DNA from: Paracentrotus lividus | Lineage: Eukaryota > Echinodermata > Echinoidea > Camarodonta > Echinidae | Assembly: GCA_940671915.1 (NCBI GenBank) | Contig: CALNVZ010003435.1 | Span: forward strand, 17,301,139 to 17,365,138 | DNA length: 64,000 nucleotides | Reading direction: 5' to 3' | Shown: positions 11,699 to 23,460 of the stretch, one piece after another | Position numbering within the stretch: the first letter of the stretch is position 1 | How the letters are laid out: every line of letters starts with the position of its first letter | Made by a program: the position numbers and the translations under genes | Notes under the pieces: generated by a model | Databases searched by the model: none | What the model saw: the letters and a program-made list of their open reading frames with translations, nothing else | What the model was told of the DNA's origin: nothing

Positions 11699-13899
11699 CT
11701 GTTGTTAAAATTGAACAGAGTCAAAGATGGGTTCAAACTAAAAGCAATATTGAAAAGTTTGATCTTTTCTCTAGATTTTGTAGTAAAACACAATTTCTTT
11801 AATTTTTTTTCTTCAATTTTTGCATACTATCCATTGTAACATGATGAAATATACTTTTATTCAGGTTTTTAATTGGGCAATTTTTTCCTTCAGGGGGGGG
11901 GGGGGTGTATTTTTACTGGAACTGTTGAGAATCACTGAAAATGTGTTGTGGTAAACTCGTTCCATGGCATGAAACAAAAAATAAACCACTCACAAAAATG
12001 TTGAAATTGCTCCGATTAAATTTGTTTAACACTTCTATCTCTTTACCCTGGATAAAGGTCAATTTCACTTGACCTTTAAATGTGAAGGGCAGGAATAAAT
12101 TTCCTTCCTCTGCAGTTCGAACCATATCATATATTGGATTCTAATTTCAAAAAGGGTGGTTTTACTATACACGATTTCGGTTTGGGTGATGTTTTGTCTT
12201 GTGGCAGCTATGGATGGCCGGGGGCTTCCAGTATGCGTAACAAAGGAAAATGTACATACATGTACGTGCACCTAGCTCATGGTGGATTAGCTGATAGCCC
12301 CCCCCCCCCCCCAGCAACAATGACCACCATAAGTTGGTCTGAATTTGAATTGGTCTATAGTAACCTGGCATTTTATTTAACACCTCCTAAAAAGTAATAG
12401 TATCAAGATACATGTAAACCCTATAGGCCTATATAATTGTGAAGATATATAAAAACCTTGATATTTGATTAAAAACAAAGAAAGATGATAATAATGACTA
12501 AAATATGAACTTCCTACATGTACTATACTCTCGAGTTCGAGAGCAACGGATAGCCAGAGATATTCAGAAGTGTAAATAATCTAAACCCTTAGTCAAAATG
12601 TCACACAGCTCAAGTGCACTAAATGGTCGGGCTCGCACAATACATGACACAAGGGGAAGCCAGTGCAAGGCCAGTGAATAAATCATGAATAGGATTTACA
12701 ACACCATCATATTTCCTGAACCATTACACATTCAGGCATCACTAGTGACATGTGTGTTATGTGTATTTATCAGATATTTACCCCTAGATAAGGCCCCCCC
12801 CCCCAGGGTTTAATACCAAGCTTGAGTTCTTACAGCTAAAATAATTTGAGATAAAACTGTAAGATACATGTATGTCCTCACATTGCTCTATTATCATATA
12901 CATATGCCTACACAAGATTATATTTACGTTTCAATAATGATTTCAGAAGAAATATTGAAAACATATCGAAACAGTCCGTCAATAATTGAGACTTGGAGTA
13001 GACCCCTATATCGCCACAAGTCACCACACAACATACACACACAGATCCGGTGCAAATCGCATGCACATGATATACCCGTAGACTTTCCACATGGCCGTGT
13101 TAATCACGCAGGTGCTTGGACGGGCCAAGGAACAGAAATTATGCTTATTTTGCTCTTTTCTCAGCAAATTCGCAATTTTCTGTATTAAAATTCCTTTGGT
13201 GTGTAGTATTTATTTCCTATGCTTGAGAAACAAGAGGGCAAGTCCAAGCTATTTTGCACTAGTAACGCGTGGGACATCACAAGTATATTTAGCCCTATAT
13301 CTTAAATTTAGTAATCATAGTTAATTTCTTGGGTAGTTTCTGGTAGATAGTAGGTATCTTCATACAAAACAACAAAAATAATCAGAATTGCTCGTTACAT
13401 AATTAATTTATGCTAATTAATTCACCAGTAACGCGTGGGACCACAAAAATCATATTTTTTTCTTGTTTAACTTTGTTTCTGAAATATTGTGAAAATAATT
13501 GCAATCCTGGAAAATCATTGCAAACAACTTGTTATACATCTATTACTGAAGATTAATCAAAAGTTTCATAAACATTCATCAATTAGTTTTCTCTCAAGGT
13601 CAATTTTAAAAAGATAGGTATAGTAACGCGTGGGACAAGTAACGCGTGGGACACTTTTGTCATTATGCATAATGTACTGAAAATGACACCTTTACATGAA
13701 AAAAGGGTGAATTTGGTATTTATTTTAAAGCAAATAAAACAGATAAAAATTACATAATTTTTTATTGATCCCTAAAAATCAATTAATTGATTAATTATTA
13801 CATGAATAAATGTACTTTAAGATATTATTTTTATGAAGATTATGAAAATTGTCTCATGAAAAAGGATGAAAATAGGCTCTTCAGATTACATTTATTGGT

Positions 13900-14053
13900 A
13901 CCAGGACAACTGGCCCCCTGGACAATTACCCCTAGGACAACTACCCCCAGAAATAGGGTATGGGTTAGGTGTAAGGTTATGGGGTATATTTTAAGAGGGG
14001 GAGGAGGCAGTTGTCTAAGGGGTAATTGTCTAGGGGTAGATGTTCTAGAACCA
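13900..14053. repeat. Small inverted repeat, CCCCTGGACAATTACCCC family (copy A2)
   Basis: Counterpart of 6234-6390, nested inside the GTAACGCGTGGGACA element. The arms carry CCCCTGGACAATTACCCC and its complement around an AGGGTATGGGTTAGGTG centre. Confidence 0.65.
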
Positions 14054-14833
14054 TTACATGTAGGCCAATAGTAACAATGCCTATCATCATCAATGCAAAG
14101 CTGTTTTCATTGTTACTGTAGTGAAAGTCAATTGGGTATACCTGTGCATCTGATATTTACATCATAATTTAATAATTTCAAACGTAAACCTTGAATTTGG
14201 ACAATAAATCCTCAGTAATCATATGTTTACATACATCAAGTATACTTACATTCATTCTGTTTTGTGACTACATGACAAAAAGAAAGTATATGTATAGTAC
14301 CTTGTGAACAAAACTTGGTAAAAAACAGAAAGATATGCATGTGATAGGTCGCACAGTATAAAATGAAACTTAAAGATATTTTCCACAATACATGTTAACA
14401 GCATCGACAGCATATTGTCTCTCTCTGAATGACAAACTTTGAATAAGAATGAACAATGGAAGTTATGGAATAACTCAAATGCACAAAGCTTTAGTCTAAA
14501 ACTACATACTATTTCGTTAAAGACTATATAATAGGGCCCAGGGCTACCTGTACATAGCATGCAACATTAATGTATGCCTTTAATGCACCCGATGACAAAA
14601 AGCTGCTTGTGAGAACTTAAAATAATGTAAATAACCCCTTTAAAATCAGTTTACTTTCTTCATTGCTATGAAGGAAAATATATTGTGCAGCCTTTTATGC
14701 CAAGACAAATGTTATTGTTTGATAGATATGAGAAATAAAAAATAAAAAAAACTTTTTTGTGCACATTTTTCACCACATGCGAAAATCCCCAAGAGCATGT
14801 TTCCTTTGGGGGAAAAGGTAATTTTTAATTAAT

Positions 14834-15632
14834 NNNNNNNNNNNNNNNNNNNNNNNNNNNNNNNNNNNNNNNNNNNNNNNNNNNNNNNNNNNNNNNNNNN
14901 NNNNNNNNNNNNNNNNNNNNNNNNNNNNNNNNNNNNNNNNNNNNNNNNNNNNNNNNNNNNNNNNNNNNNNNNNNNNNNNNNNNNNNNNNNNNNNNNNNNN
15001 NNNNNNNNNNNNNNNNNNNNNNNNNNNNNNNNNNNNNNNNNNNNNNNNNNNNNNNNNNNNNNNNNNNNNNNNNNNNNNNNNNNNNNNNNNNNNNNNNNNN
15101 NNNNNNNNNNNNNNNNNNNNNNNNNNNNNNNNNNNNNNNNNNNNNNNNNNNNNNNNNNNNNNNNNNNNNNNNNNNNNNNNNNNNNNNNNNNNNNNNNNNN
15201 NNNNNNNNNNNNNNNNNNNNNNNNNNNNNNNNNNNNNNNNNNNNNNNNNNNNNNNNNNNNNNNNNNNNNNNNNNNNNNNNNNNNNNNNNNNNNNNNNNNN
15301 NNNNNNNNNNNNNNNNNNNNNNNNNNNNNNNNNNNNNNNNNNNNNNNNNNNNNNNNNNNNNNNNNNNNNNNNNNNNNNNNNNNNNNNNNNNNNNNNNNNN
15401 NNNNNNNNNNNNNNNNNNNNNNNNNNNNNNNNNNNNNNNNNNNNNNNNNNNNNNNNNNNNNNNNNNNNNNNNNNNNNNNNNNNNNNNNNNNNNNNNNNNN
15501 NNNNNNNNNNNNNNNNNNNNNNNNNNNNNNNNNNNNNNNNNNNNNNNNNNNNNNNNNNNNNNNNNNNNNNNNNNNNNNNNNNNNNNNNNNNNNNNNNNNN
15601 NNNNNNNNNNNNNNNNNNNNNNNNNNNNNNNN
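14834..15632. other. Assembly gap (799 Ns)
   Basis: A continuous run of N. It hides the part of copy A2 corresponding to 7163-7607 of copy A1, and the middle of an inverted-terminus element whose ends are at 13236 and 15989. Open reading frames reported across it are artefacts. Confidence 1.
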
Positions 15633-16054
15633 CATGCCAATTTTGTACCATCCCTCATTTGCATATTTAATTAGTTGAGAAACTGGAAATCATAGACATG
15701 ATAACTTGTCATTCAGACTTTAAGGTCACACTACTATTGGGATAGAAATGTGTAAAACTTTTAAGATATCTTTTAAAAAAAGCCAAAATTTTTAATGTCC
15801 CACGCGTTACTCAAATTTTTAATTTATGCAAATATATTCGTTTATTATTGGTCATTCATGAGCATTTTTTATTTTTCGTTATAAAATTCATGTACTTTAA
15901 CATCTTGGCTTTTAAATGACACCAAGTTTGTCTTATTTGAACCATTTTGAAATTTCACTCTTGAGTGATCAAATAGCTTGGACTTGCCCAAGAATGTTTT
16001 GATTTATTTCATCATGACTACTACTCTAGATTATCTTTAAAGACAATAGTCCCA

Positions 16055-16490
16055 TCCATTCACGGTTTATATCCACTTGGTCTAGTAGTTGGCCAAATCC
16101 TCTAATTGTCTAATGCCACAAGAGCTAAACCCATATAGTCTACTAACAGTTCGGTCTAATACAAACTTGGTCTAATTCTCATTTTGTCTGATGACCACTT
16201 GGTTTAATCTCCAATTCGTCTATAGCTACATGTAAATGGTCTAATTGCCTTTCCGTCTAATTCCCAAGTGATTATTAGGTATATTTCCAGTCAGTTACAG
16301 GAATCGACCAATTGGTAATAAACCAATTGGACATTAGACCAAATGGACATTAGACCAAATAGGATTTAGATGAAATGGTAAATAGGCAAAGTGACATTCA
16401 GATCTAAAGGTAATTCTAAGACAAACTGGTTGTAGACGAAATGGAATTCAGTGGGATGAGGCTAAATGGTCATTAATCATTTAAAGTGGG
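16055..16490. repeat. Foldback element built from TTGGTCTAAT-type units
   Basis: From about 16075 to 16260 short degenerate units containing TTGGTCTAAT or TTCGTCTAAT recur every 20-25 bases. From about 16300 to 16480 the reverse complement (ATTAGACCAAAT and variants) recurs the same way. The whole is an imperfect palindrome with a spacer of roughly 40 bases. It has no coding content. It resembles foldback-type elements assembled from a simple repeated unit. Confidence 0.7.
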
Positions 16491-18277
16491 CTAGTCAATT
16501 GACACTTTTCCCCAATGCACGTCCACACACCATCCGCACACCGTTAAAACAGACCCTAAATATCATATTGCACTGACCAGTAAATCAAATTAGCACCCCT
16601 CTTCCACAATCAGACCAATAAAAACATACCCTATCCATTCATGGTCATTTTAACGTTTTTTCTACACATTTGCTGAAAAGACAAATCTATGGCCCCTGGT
16701 ATGCATATTGACCCTCAAAATTTTAATGAACCCTTTAGCTGTGGTCAGTCTGGTCTCCATTCATGTGTGTAATTACACACAAATGGCAAGCATCTCAAAT
16801 AAAAAGGAATGATTATAGTGTCAAAAGATTTCACAGCACTATTTTGAAGCAGAGCAATCACAAATGTATTCATTTTATGAACTGATATTGTATTTCAATT
16901 CAATTCAATTCAATTCTAATTAAATCCAATTGAAAAATAAATTATCTCCTAACATTTTAACTTAGAACAGTTTGCTAATAAAGCAAAATTAAGCTTAAAG
17001 GTATACCGGGTATGCAAACAAAAATAGAAATTTGTGCTGTTCTTTCAAATCACATACAGAGTAAACAGACTACAATTCATCCTTCATGTATGCTTAAATG
17101 AGTCTGCAAAATGTATGGATGAAGACTCTATCCCCCTTGAAGAAGAAAACCATTAAGATTCAGATGATATTTTAGACATACATGTAATGAAAGCAGATAT
17201 TGTTTTAAATTTAAATGAAGATACAGAAGGAAGGTCAGAGGTTCACAGCATCTGATATATGAAAATATTTCAAAATGTTAGACATTGTTGTCAAGACATC
17301 AAAATGAACGTATATGTCGTCTGGGAAAAAGCAAAATTACACAACTTCATGTCAAACACGAAGTGTGACTGATTTGTTGATTTATCTAGCAATATCTCTG
17401 AATGGCAGATATTATTGGCTTGTCATTGAAAAGTCTGGCTGTTATCTGCCAAGAGTAAACACTCCACTCAATTGACCAAATATTTGAATTATGATAGCAG
17501 CATTTCCACTAAATCTGTGACCTATCCTTCATGCTCTAGATTTACATGTTTTATAACTGTTCTATATAGAAATATGGCATTTATAGAAATAAAAAAAATA
17601 TATATATATAAATGTCTGGGTTTAACTTGTAATCCATAAAAATATGCAAACAAAATATTTATACCAAAAGATAAAATAAGTCATCTCATATGATAATGTA
17701 CTGTGTTCAACATGCAAAATTCATTATCACTCTGAGATATTCATATTTAGAGTACTACAGAGGTAATTCATACTTTCCAAAGTAAACTGAATTTGGAGAA
17801 AATCAGCACATTTTTGTTCCTGTTGACAGAAAAACATTTTAGGTGTATTGCTCTCAAACTTATCAACATTTTAGGGCCTATATACATCAAGGCAAACTTA
17901 ACAAAAAATGTATTCTTGGACTATTTTTCCACCTGTCATGAAATACAAGGCATACAATATTAACTGTATGGCATATATGTAGTCATTGTTGTTTAATTAT
18001 GCCTTAATTCATCTTAGTACTACTTAGGCATTATTTAACTTAATTCTACTTCTTCCATAATAGTGCCGATTTTAAATGTCAATTTTCAAAAGATTACTAC
18101 ATGTACTTATCTCTTCTTTTTTTTTTGCCGTTTATTTTGTTCTCAATTGTAATATCATGCTGTATATTTTGTATATATGTAATATTCTATTTGTCTGGAT
18201 TTTGCATCAAATAAGATTGAATTGAATTTGTATGCTGCATAAACATTTCAAACTAAATCTCAGTCCAAAAGCCACAT
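16491..18277. other. AT-rich intron-like stretch with small microsatellites
   Basis: No exon or bounded mobile element seen. It contains a short (AATTC)n run at about 16890-16915 and a (TA)n run at about 17597-17610. By position it lies in galactokinase intron 1. Confidence 0.6.
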
Positions 18278-18981
18278 AAGGTGGATTCACACCTGCCCGA
18301 TCTGGAAAAGTTCCCGTAATCTCTGATCGGGTATTCTTACCCCGATCACCAAACTACGCGTAATTTTGCAAGTGTGAAACCAAACTACGCGTAATATTCC
18401 CGAAGAAAAATTCCCGTAAATTTAGTAGTACTTCGTCGAAACTACGCGTAGTTTCGCCAAGGTCGTGGGAACTTTTGTAGTGTGAACATAAATTACCGGG
18501 AACTTTCTATTCCCCCTTTACTTTTTCTTATGTATTTCTTTGTTTTTCCTTCTTTTCTTCTCGTTCCTTTATGTATTTCTTTGTTTTTCCTCTCTTTCCC
18601 CCGCTTTTCTTATGTATTTCTTTGTTTTTCTTCTTCTTATCGTTCCTTTGTATTTTCTTTGTTTTTCCTTCTTTCCCCGCTTTTCTTATGTATTACTTTG
18701 TTTTCCTTCTTTCATCTCCTTCCTTATGTATTTCTTTGTTTTTTCCTTCTCTTTCTTCTCTTCCTTATGTATTTCTTGTTTTTCCCTTTCCCCTCTTTTC
18801 TTATGTATTTCTTTTAGTTTTCCTATATTCTTCCCCTTGATTTATAACTTTCGGGTATTTCCCTGGAAAAAAGACGGTTCGGGCAGGTGTGAACACAAAG
18901 CACAATTTACGGTATTTTGGTGATTGAAACAGTTCTCGTAAATTACGAGAATTTCCTGATCGGGTAGGTGTGATCCACCTA
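18278..18981. mobile_element. Inverted-terminus element with C/T-rich minisatellite core
   Basis: AGGTGGATTCACACCTGCCC starting at 18279 is mirrored by GGGTAGGTGTGATCCACCT at the right end, about 24 bases of terminal inverted repeat with a few mismatches. The trinucleotide ATA abuts both ends, a possible target duplication. Subterminal parts repeat CCCGTAA and ACTACGCGTA words and include the perfect palindrome GAAACTACGCGTAGTTTC at 18438-18455. The core (18500-18840) is a pyrimidine tandem array of roughly 45-base units containing CTTATGTATTTCTTTG. Phenylalanine-rich open frames there are by-products of the array. Confidence 0.75.
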
Positions 18982-19003
18982 TAGACAATCAATAACATAC
19001 ATG

Positions 19004-19412
19004 CAGGGCGCTACAAACCCACTGCCCGCTTGCCCGGGGCAAGTGAAAACCATCTGGTGGGCAAGTAAAGATCAAATTGACTTGCCCGATCGGGCAAGCC
19101 ATGATTTGAAGGAATGTATACATGTCAACATTTCACCTAAAACCACAATAAAATATGAATCAGACAAAAATATCACACACAAAAAATGCCTAAATATCTT
19201 GTGTGCAAAATCTTCCTATATGCTCGTCGTTTATGGACTCTTATTAGGTCTCAGATGGTAGTTGCTATTCAAAATAAAATCATGATTAGGGTCTAAACAA
19301 AGAAAATGGAAAAGAAAACCGGGCAAGTGTCTTTTTCTTGTGGGCAAGCAAAACCAAATTTCATCTGCCCGACAGGAGCAAGCGAAAAATAAAAATTTTT
19401 GTAGACGGCCTG
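19004..19412. mobile_element. CAGGGCGCTACAAACCC element, intact copy
   Basis: Starts CAGGGCGCTACAAACCC and ends TTGTAGACGGCCTG, an imperfect inverted terminus. TACATG flanks both ends (18998-19003 and 19413-19418). Inside are repeated GGGCAAGT words and the palindrome CTTGCCCGATCGGGCAAG near 19080. A second, interrupted copy lies in cathepsin A intron 2 (26556-28097). This looks like a non-autonomous hAT-like element. Confidence 0.7.
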
Positions 19413-19960
19413 TACATGGCTTGCAACTGCAAGGCATTCATGTTGAAAATATCTCCATATTTTGTATTATGAAATATATATAACACAATATAATTTCAGA
19501 ACAGGGAACAGATTATTTTTTAAAGGGAATGGATTTTGTAATTCATTAAATATTAATTTTGTAATTCACTAGAGTCCAGATCTAAATGTTAATTATGAAT
19601 GCAGCAGAGTTTTTGTGATTTTTACTCAAATCATCGGATATGTTAAGCTATTTCTTTAGCTTGTGTAGTTTCCCACATATTTTAAATGTGAGTTGTTCAA
19701 CCTACCTCTGTTCGTTCAATTCAACTTTTTAAATTTTTTTTATAATACCACACTAGACTACTCTAGTCACTACTCCACCTTAATTTACCAAGCTGTGCTA
19801 CAACAAATAATGGCTTAAAATATGTTTGCTCAAGATGTTTGTTTTTATATAAAAATTACACAAATCAAACACCGGCGGCTGCCAAGCCCCCGACACACCT
19901 CCGCTCACGCCCACCCATTTTATCACAAACACAGTTTCAGTGAAAGTTCAGTATGCATAC

Positions 19961-20134
19961 CATTGGAAACACGAAGCCATCATTGTAATCCGTGTGCTCT
20001 CCAATAAGATTCACTCGTCCCGGAGCGATTCCTGCGACGGCGGGTTTCTCTCCAAATTTCCCCTCATATGCCGAGCTTGCTTTGGCCAGTAATTCGGAGA
20101 TCGTTTCTACAACTGTGATGCCGTTTGAAACCAT
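19961..20134 (-). CDS. GALK1: Galactokinase, exon 1
   Basis: The ATG at 20134-20132 opens 58 codons running to a GT donor at 19959-19960, leaving exon 2 in phase 0. Residues 38-53 ([16 protein letters not shown]) are the galactokinase signature. From the known family, Arg40, Glu46, His47 and Asp49 correspond to the galactose-binding residues near the N terminus. The start is supported by family length: the signature lies at residue 38-53, as in animal GALK1, and no upstream in-frame extension is needed. The exon is richer in CpG than its surroundings, as expected near a promoter. The gene runs divergently from cathepsin A, whose start is 5.2 kb away. Confidence 0.97.
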
Positions 20135-22175
20135 TGTAATGGAACTTTATTGCTTTAATTACCGGTTCAAATTAAAAGATGAATGAAGAGCGCCTCGCAG
20201 TTGAATGCTACAATCTAGTACGTGTCAAGGATAAAAATAGCGCGCCTAGTGTTAACCACGTATGCACTATACTAGCGATGCGCTTTGTAAACAAAATGAT
20301 TGTGCACCAGGCCATGTGCGTAATTAGTGTCCCGTCAAAAATGTCGCTCCCATGCTCCGACGATCCAGGTTACCGGTTGCAACGGAAAGGGTGCGAGGAC
20401 CAAGGTGTATCCCATATACACCTGTTCATGCACAGAACGGTGTGGGTGTGGCGTTATCGCCCCGCCACTCCCCCCACTCTGCAGCCCCCCCCCTGTGATA
20501 GGAAGTAATTTTGACAAGGCGCTACCCTTCCAATAGGAGGTATCTCTAAGAATCCATACATGTAATATGGTTGTCCGCTGGGGGGGGGGGGGGGGCGTCA
20601 CTGTAATGTCTTTACCTCCGTATATACCCAATCTTGCAAATTACGTTTCGGATACCGGGAGCTAACTAAAATTATTACACCATTTAAAGGGAATCTAGTG
20701 TAGGCCTATTGGGAAAAGGTCCACAAGAAAAAATTGCTCTTTAATTGCCCTAATAGTCATAATATGAACAAAAATATACCCAAACAGCTGAATGTTTGGG
20801 TCCCGAACAATTTGTATTGCTCCATAAATGCATTTCTGTGTAAGTGAATGTGACTCAAAGTTGAATTGGGTTAATTTCGTATCATTTTTGTCTATTCCAA
20901 AACCTCCCAGCACAAAAAAAATGCTTAGATGAACTGTAATCAACCTTCCAAAGTCACTTTTAGACACTCCACATTTCTTGTTTCACTTTAAGCACAGTTG
21001 AATATCAATAGGGCCTACTCGAATCACTAAAGTAGGCGTATTATGTAATACTTCATAGGGGCCACAACCATAACCCCCTCCCATTCTTTCAATAAACGTG
21101 TACAAAAACGCAAAAAATTACCATAAACTTGTGATTTTTAGCCTGTTCAACCCCCCCCCCCAACAGACAGACAGACAGACACACACACACACACACACAC
21201 TTTCAGCACAAGTCCCTCCATTTTCAAATTGGACATACGTAAAACAGAACGTCCCCTGCTAACTTCTTATTTAGTGGACTCAAGTTTTCGATATTTAGGC
21301 TACTCAATTGTAATCCAAAGAATTCATGCATAATCGCATCATCATCATCAACACGAAGATGTAGGTCTATCACTTTTTCACGTAAGTCACTTTGAATAGC
21401 AAAAAATAAAAAAATAAAAAATAAAAAAAAATAAAAATAAAAACACACAAATAAATAAATAATTAAAAATTATTTTTCATAACAGGCTGAGGCCTATAGT
21501 CTGCATCCATGTATCAAATTTTGGTCCCTGCACCATAATGTAACAAGAGATGGAAGCATTGCAAATTAAAAAAATGGCCATGACTATTTAAATAGAGGGG
21601 GTGGCTCAACTTACCCACTGGCTCAACAGTTCTCAAGACCGTCTCCCCAGTGTTATCATACTACCAAGGTACTACCATGGTATTGTAGTGGAACCCCCCC
21701 CCCCCTCCAAAAAAACAACAACAACACATGACATTACTTTGGCAATTACATGGGAATGCCATGGTAACTATATTTGTTTTAAAAGGGGTACTTACACGTA
21801 AACAGCATTTCAAGGGGAAAAATTCTCTTGTAATTCGTAAATATAATTGGAAATGTGACTTTTATGAAATTTGAATAGATTTTCAGATGTAATCAAGCTT
21901 TTAAAAGGCTATGGAACTATAATATAAAAAGAAGAAGAAGAAAAAAAGACGCTGACTGTGTTCTTTTGAGGACGAACAGAACTTGTACCTCATATGCACG
22001 TAGTGAGAAATAAAATTTGAATATAGTTGTTATTGAGCCTTTAAAAGTCTTATTATTTAGCTCCCTCACCCCAAAGACGTTGAGTATAAGCCTCCTTTAA
22101 TTTTGAGTATGAAAAACTGGACCCAAATAAGCAACAAAACAAAAAAATAAATAAATTAAAAAAAAGATCACTCAT
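20135..22175. other. Intergenic region between galactokinase and cathepsin A, left part
   Basis: It should contain the galactokinase promoter, on the reverse strand just right of 20134, but I recognise no TATA box. It includes G and C runs (20486-20494, 20581-20596, 21692-21704), a (CAGA)n(CA)n microsatellite at 21162-21200 and an A-rich (AAAAATA)n tract at 21410-21470. No gene is recognised. Confidence 0.6.
21162..21200. repeat. (CAGA)n(CA)n microsatellite
   Basis: Perfect CAGA repeats pass directly into CA repeats. Confidence 0.95.
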
Positions 22176-22332
22176 CAGTGGCGCACCCAGGATTTGAAAA
22201 TAAAGGGATCTGGCCTGGTCTGATGGGGGGGGGGGGCAACGTCGAATTTTTCAGATTTTAACACGTAGTGGTTTTTCAAATTGAGGGGGACACATGTCCC
22301 CTGTGCCCATCGATCAGTTTTATCCGCCACTG
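22176..22332. mobile_element. CAGTGGCG-type miniature element
   Basis: Begins CAGTGGCGCACCCAGGATTT and ends ATCCGCCACTG, with a G run in the middle; 157 bases. It is the same family as 32132-32238 and 45386-45543. No coding sequence. hAT-like by terminus (CAG...CTG), which is inference. Confidence 0.7.
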
Positions 22333-22448
22333 TCCATTGACTGTTCAATGAGCCTGCATGCATTGTGAGCATCTCATCCATCCATGACATTGAAAATTTA
22401 TAAGTTGCAATTTTTAGTTTTTTTTTGCAATCATTTGGCACATCCAGT

Positions 22449-23306
22449 AGGGGAGACCGGGGACAATTGTTACACTTTGTTTTCAAAATTTGACTTATCA
22501 ACTTTATTAATTATAGCTAAATGCTTGCTTAAAACTATAAAACGAAATATGCATATCTTAGCTAGCTCGACATATGAATAGGTTTGGGTGAAGTAAAACT
22601 ATTCATTTTTAAGCCATTTTCATTTCAAAACAAGAGGTCGAGTGCTACAATTGCCCCTGAACCCAGGGCAATTGTAACACATGAAATTGTTACATTTTGT
22701 TTTTCTTTATCAAAGCTACGCATTTAACAGATCCAAGATTTAAACAACATTAACCACATAAGCTAATAATAATAAATCATGACAATGCTTGACTCAATTA
22801 ATTACATTCCACTTGCTATATGTTATGGGGCTATTGCAGCAATATAGGCCTACGTGCTGTGTACGTACGGGTTATGGCAGCGCGCTGCAGCGTCGCGCGT
22901 GGCTAGGTATAGGGCAAAGGTACTTAGTTAACAGTGTTGTTACTATTGCCCCTGAGGTGGGCGACCATCATATTTGGAGAGATTTTTTTCTATCTTAGCT
23001 CAGGTTTTCACCGTTGAAACTGTAGCGAAATACAGGCCTAAGAATATATTTATAAATAAATAAAAATGACGCCCATATAGCTCAACCACATATTTGTCCA
23101 GAAGAAAAACATTGGGTAGTGTGAGATTACTTTCATGCTCAATTTTTTTGTTTTTGTTTTTGTTTGTTTGTTTGTTTTTTGTTGTTTTTTTTCTGTAGAA
23201 ATGTCAACGAACCGTTAAATCTGTTTACACTCAAACAGCATGTTGAGCGATGAAATGCACATGCTCTGTTAAGTTTGTGGCGTGTTTCTGTCCCCGGTCT
23301 CCCCTA
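22449..23306. mobile_element. Element with GGGGAGACCGGGGACA inverted termini
   Basis: The 19 bases GTAGGGGAGACCGGGGACA at 22447-22465 are repeated exactly, inverted, at 23289-23307. Each end is bordered by TA, fitting a TA target duplication. The interior repeats ATTGTTACA/TGTAACA words. No transposase frame remains. It is a non-autonomous DNA element, possibly of the Tc1/mariner superfamily. Confidence 0.75.
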
Positions 23307-23460
23307 CCCTTCACTATAAAACAATGACAAAAAAAATATATAGGCCTATATGTCACCTACATTGATTTTTTGAAAATTTGAGAAACGTCGTCCGTGACAA
23401 ATTGATCAAGCTCTTTTCCCTTTAAAACCAGAAAATATTTAGTGTCGCCCCCCCCCCCCT

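Larger units (their letters stand above)
7608..14833 (+). repeat. Large direct duplication 1, copy A2
   Basis: Second tandem copy of the preceding 7.6 kb, ending abruptly at the run of Ns. This is the better copy: galactokinase exon 2 (11509-11698) reads through without a break here, while the first copy is frameshifted. Because it stops at an assembly gap and the two copies differ by indels, it is best read as the same chromosomal region assembled twice (two haplotypes, or raw and polished contigs). Real duplication is not excluded by sequence alone. Confidence 0.95.
13236..15989. mobile_element. Inverted-terminus element with iterated GTAACGCGTGGGACA motifs
   Basis: The 19 bases GGGCAAGTCCAAGCTATTT at 13236-13254 recur exactly, inverted, at 15971-15989. 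Just inside lies AGTAACGCGTGGGACAT at 13261, with its perfect inverted partner at 15795-15811. Further direct copies are at 13427-13442, 13622-13637 and 13638-13653. The last two are in tandem at 16-base spacing. The interior is AT-rich, without a recognisable transposase, but 799 bases are unknown. Terminal plus subterminal repeats are typical of cut-and-paste transposons that bind several motif copies; that function is inferred. Confidence 0.6.

Noticed and set aside
14770..15664. Three long minus-strand open frames across the N run
   Set aside because: They consist almost wholly of unknown residues and are produced by the gap.
18482..18923. Phenylalanine-rich 89-127 residue frames that look like membrane proteins
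   Set aside because: They are overlapping frames of a pyrimidine-rich tandem array inside a transposable element; all three frames are open for the same reason.
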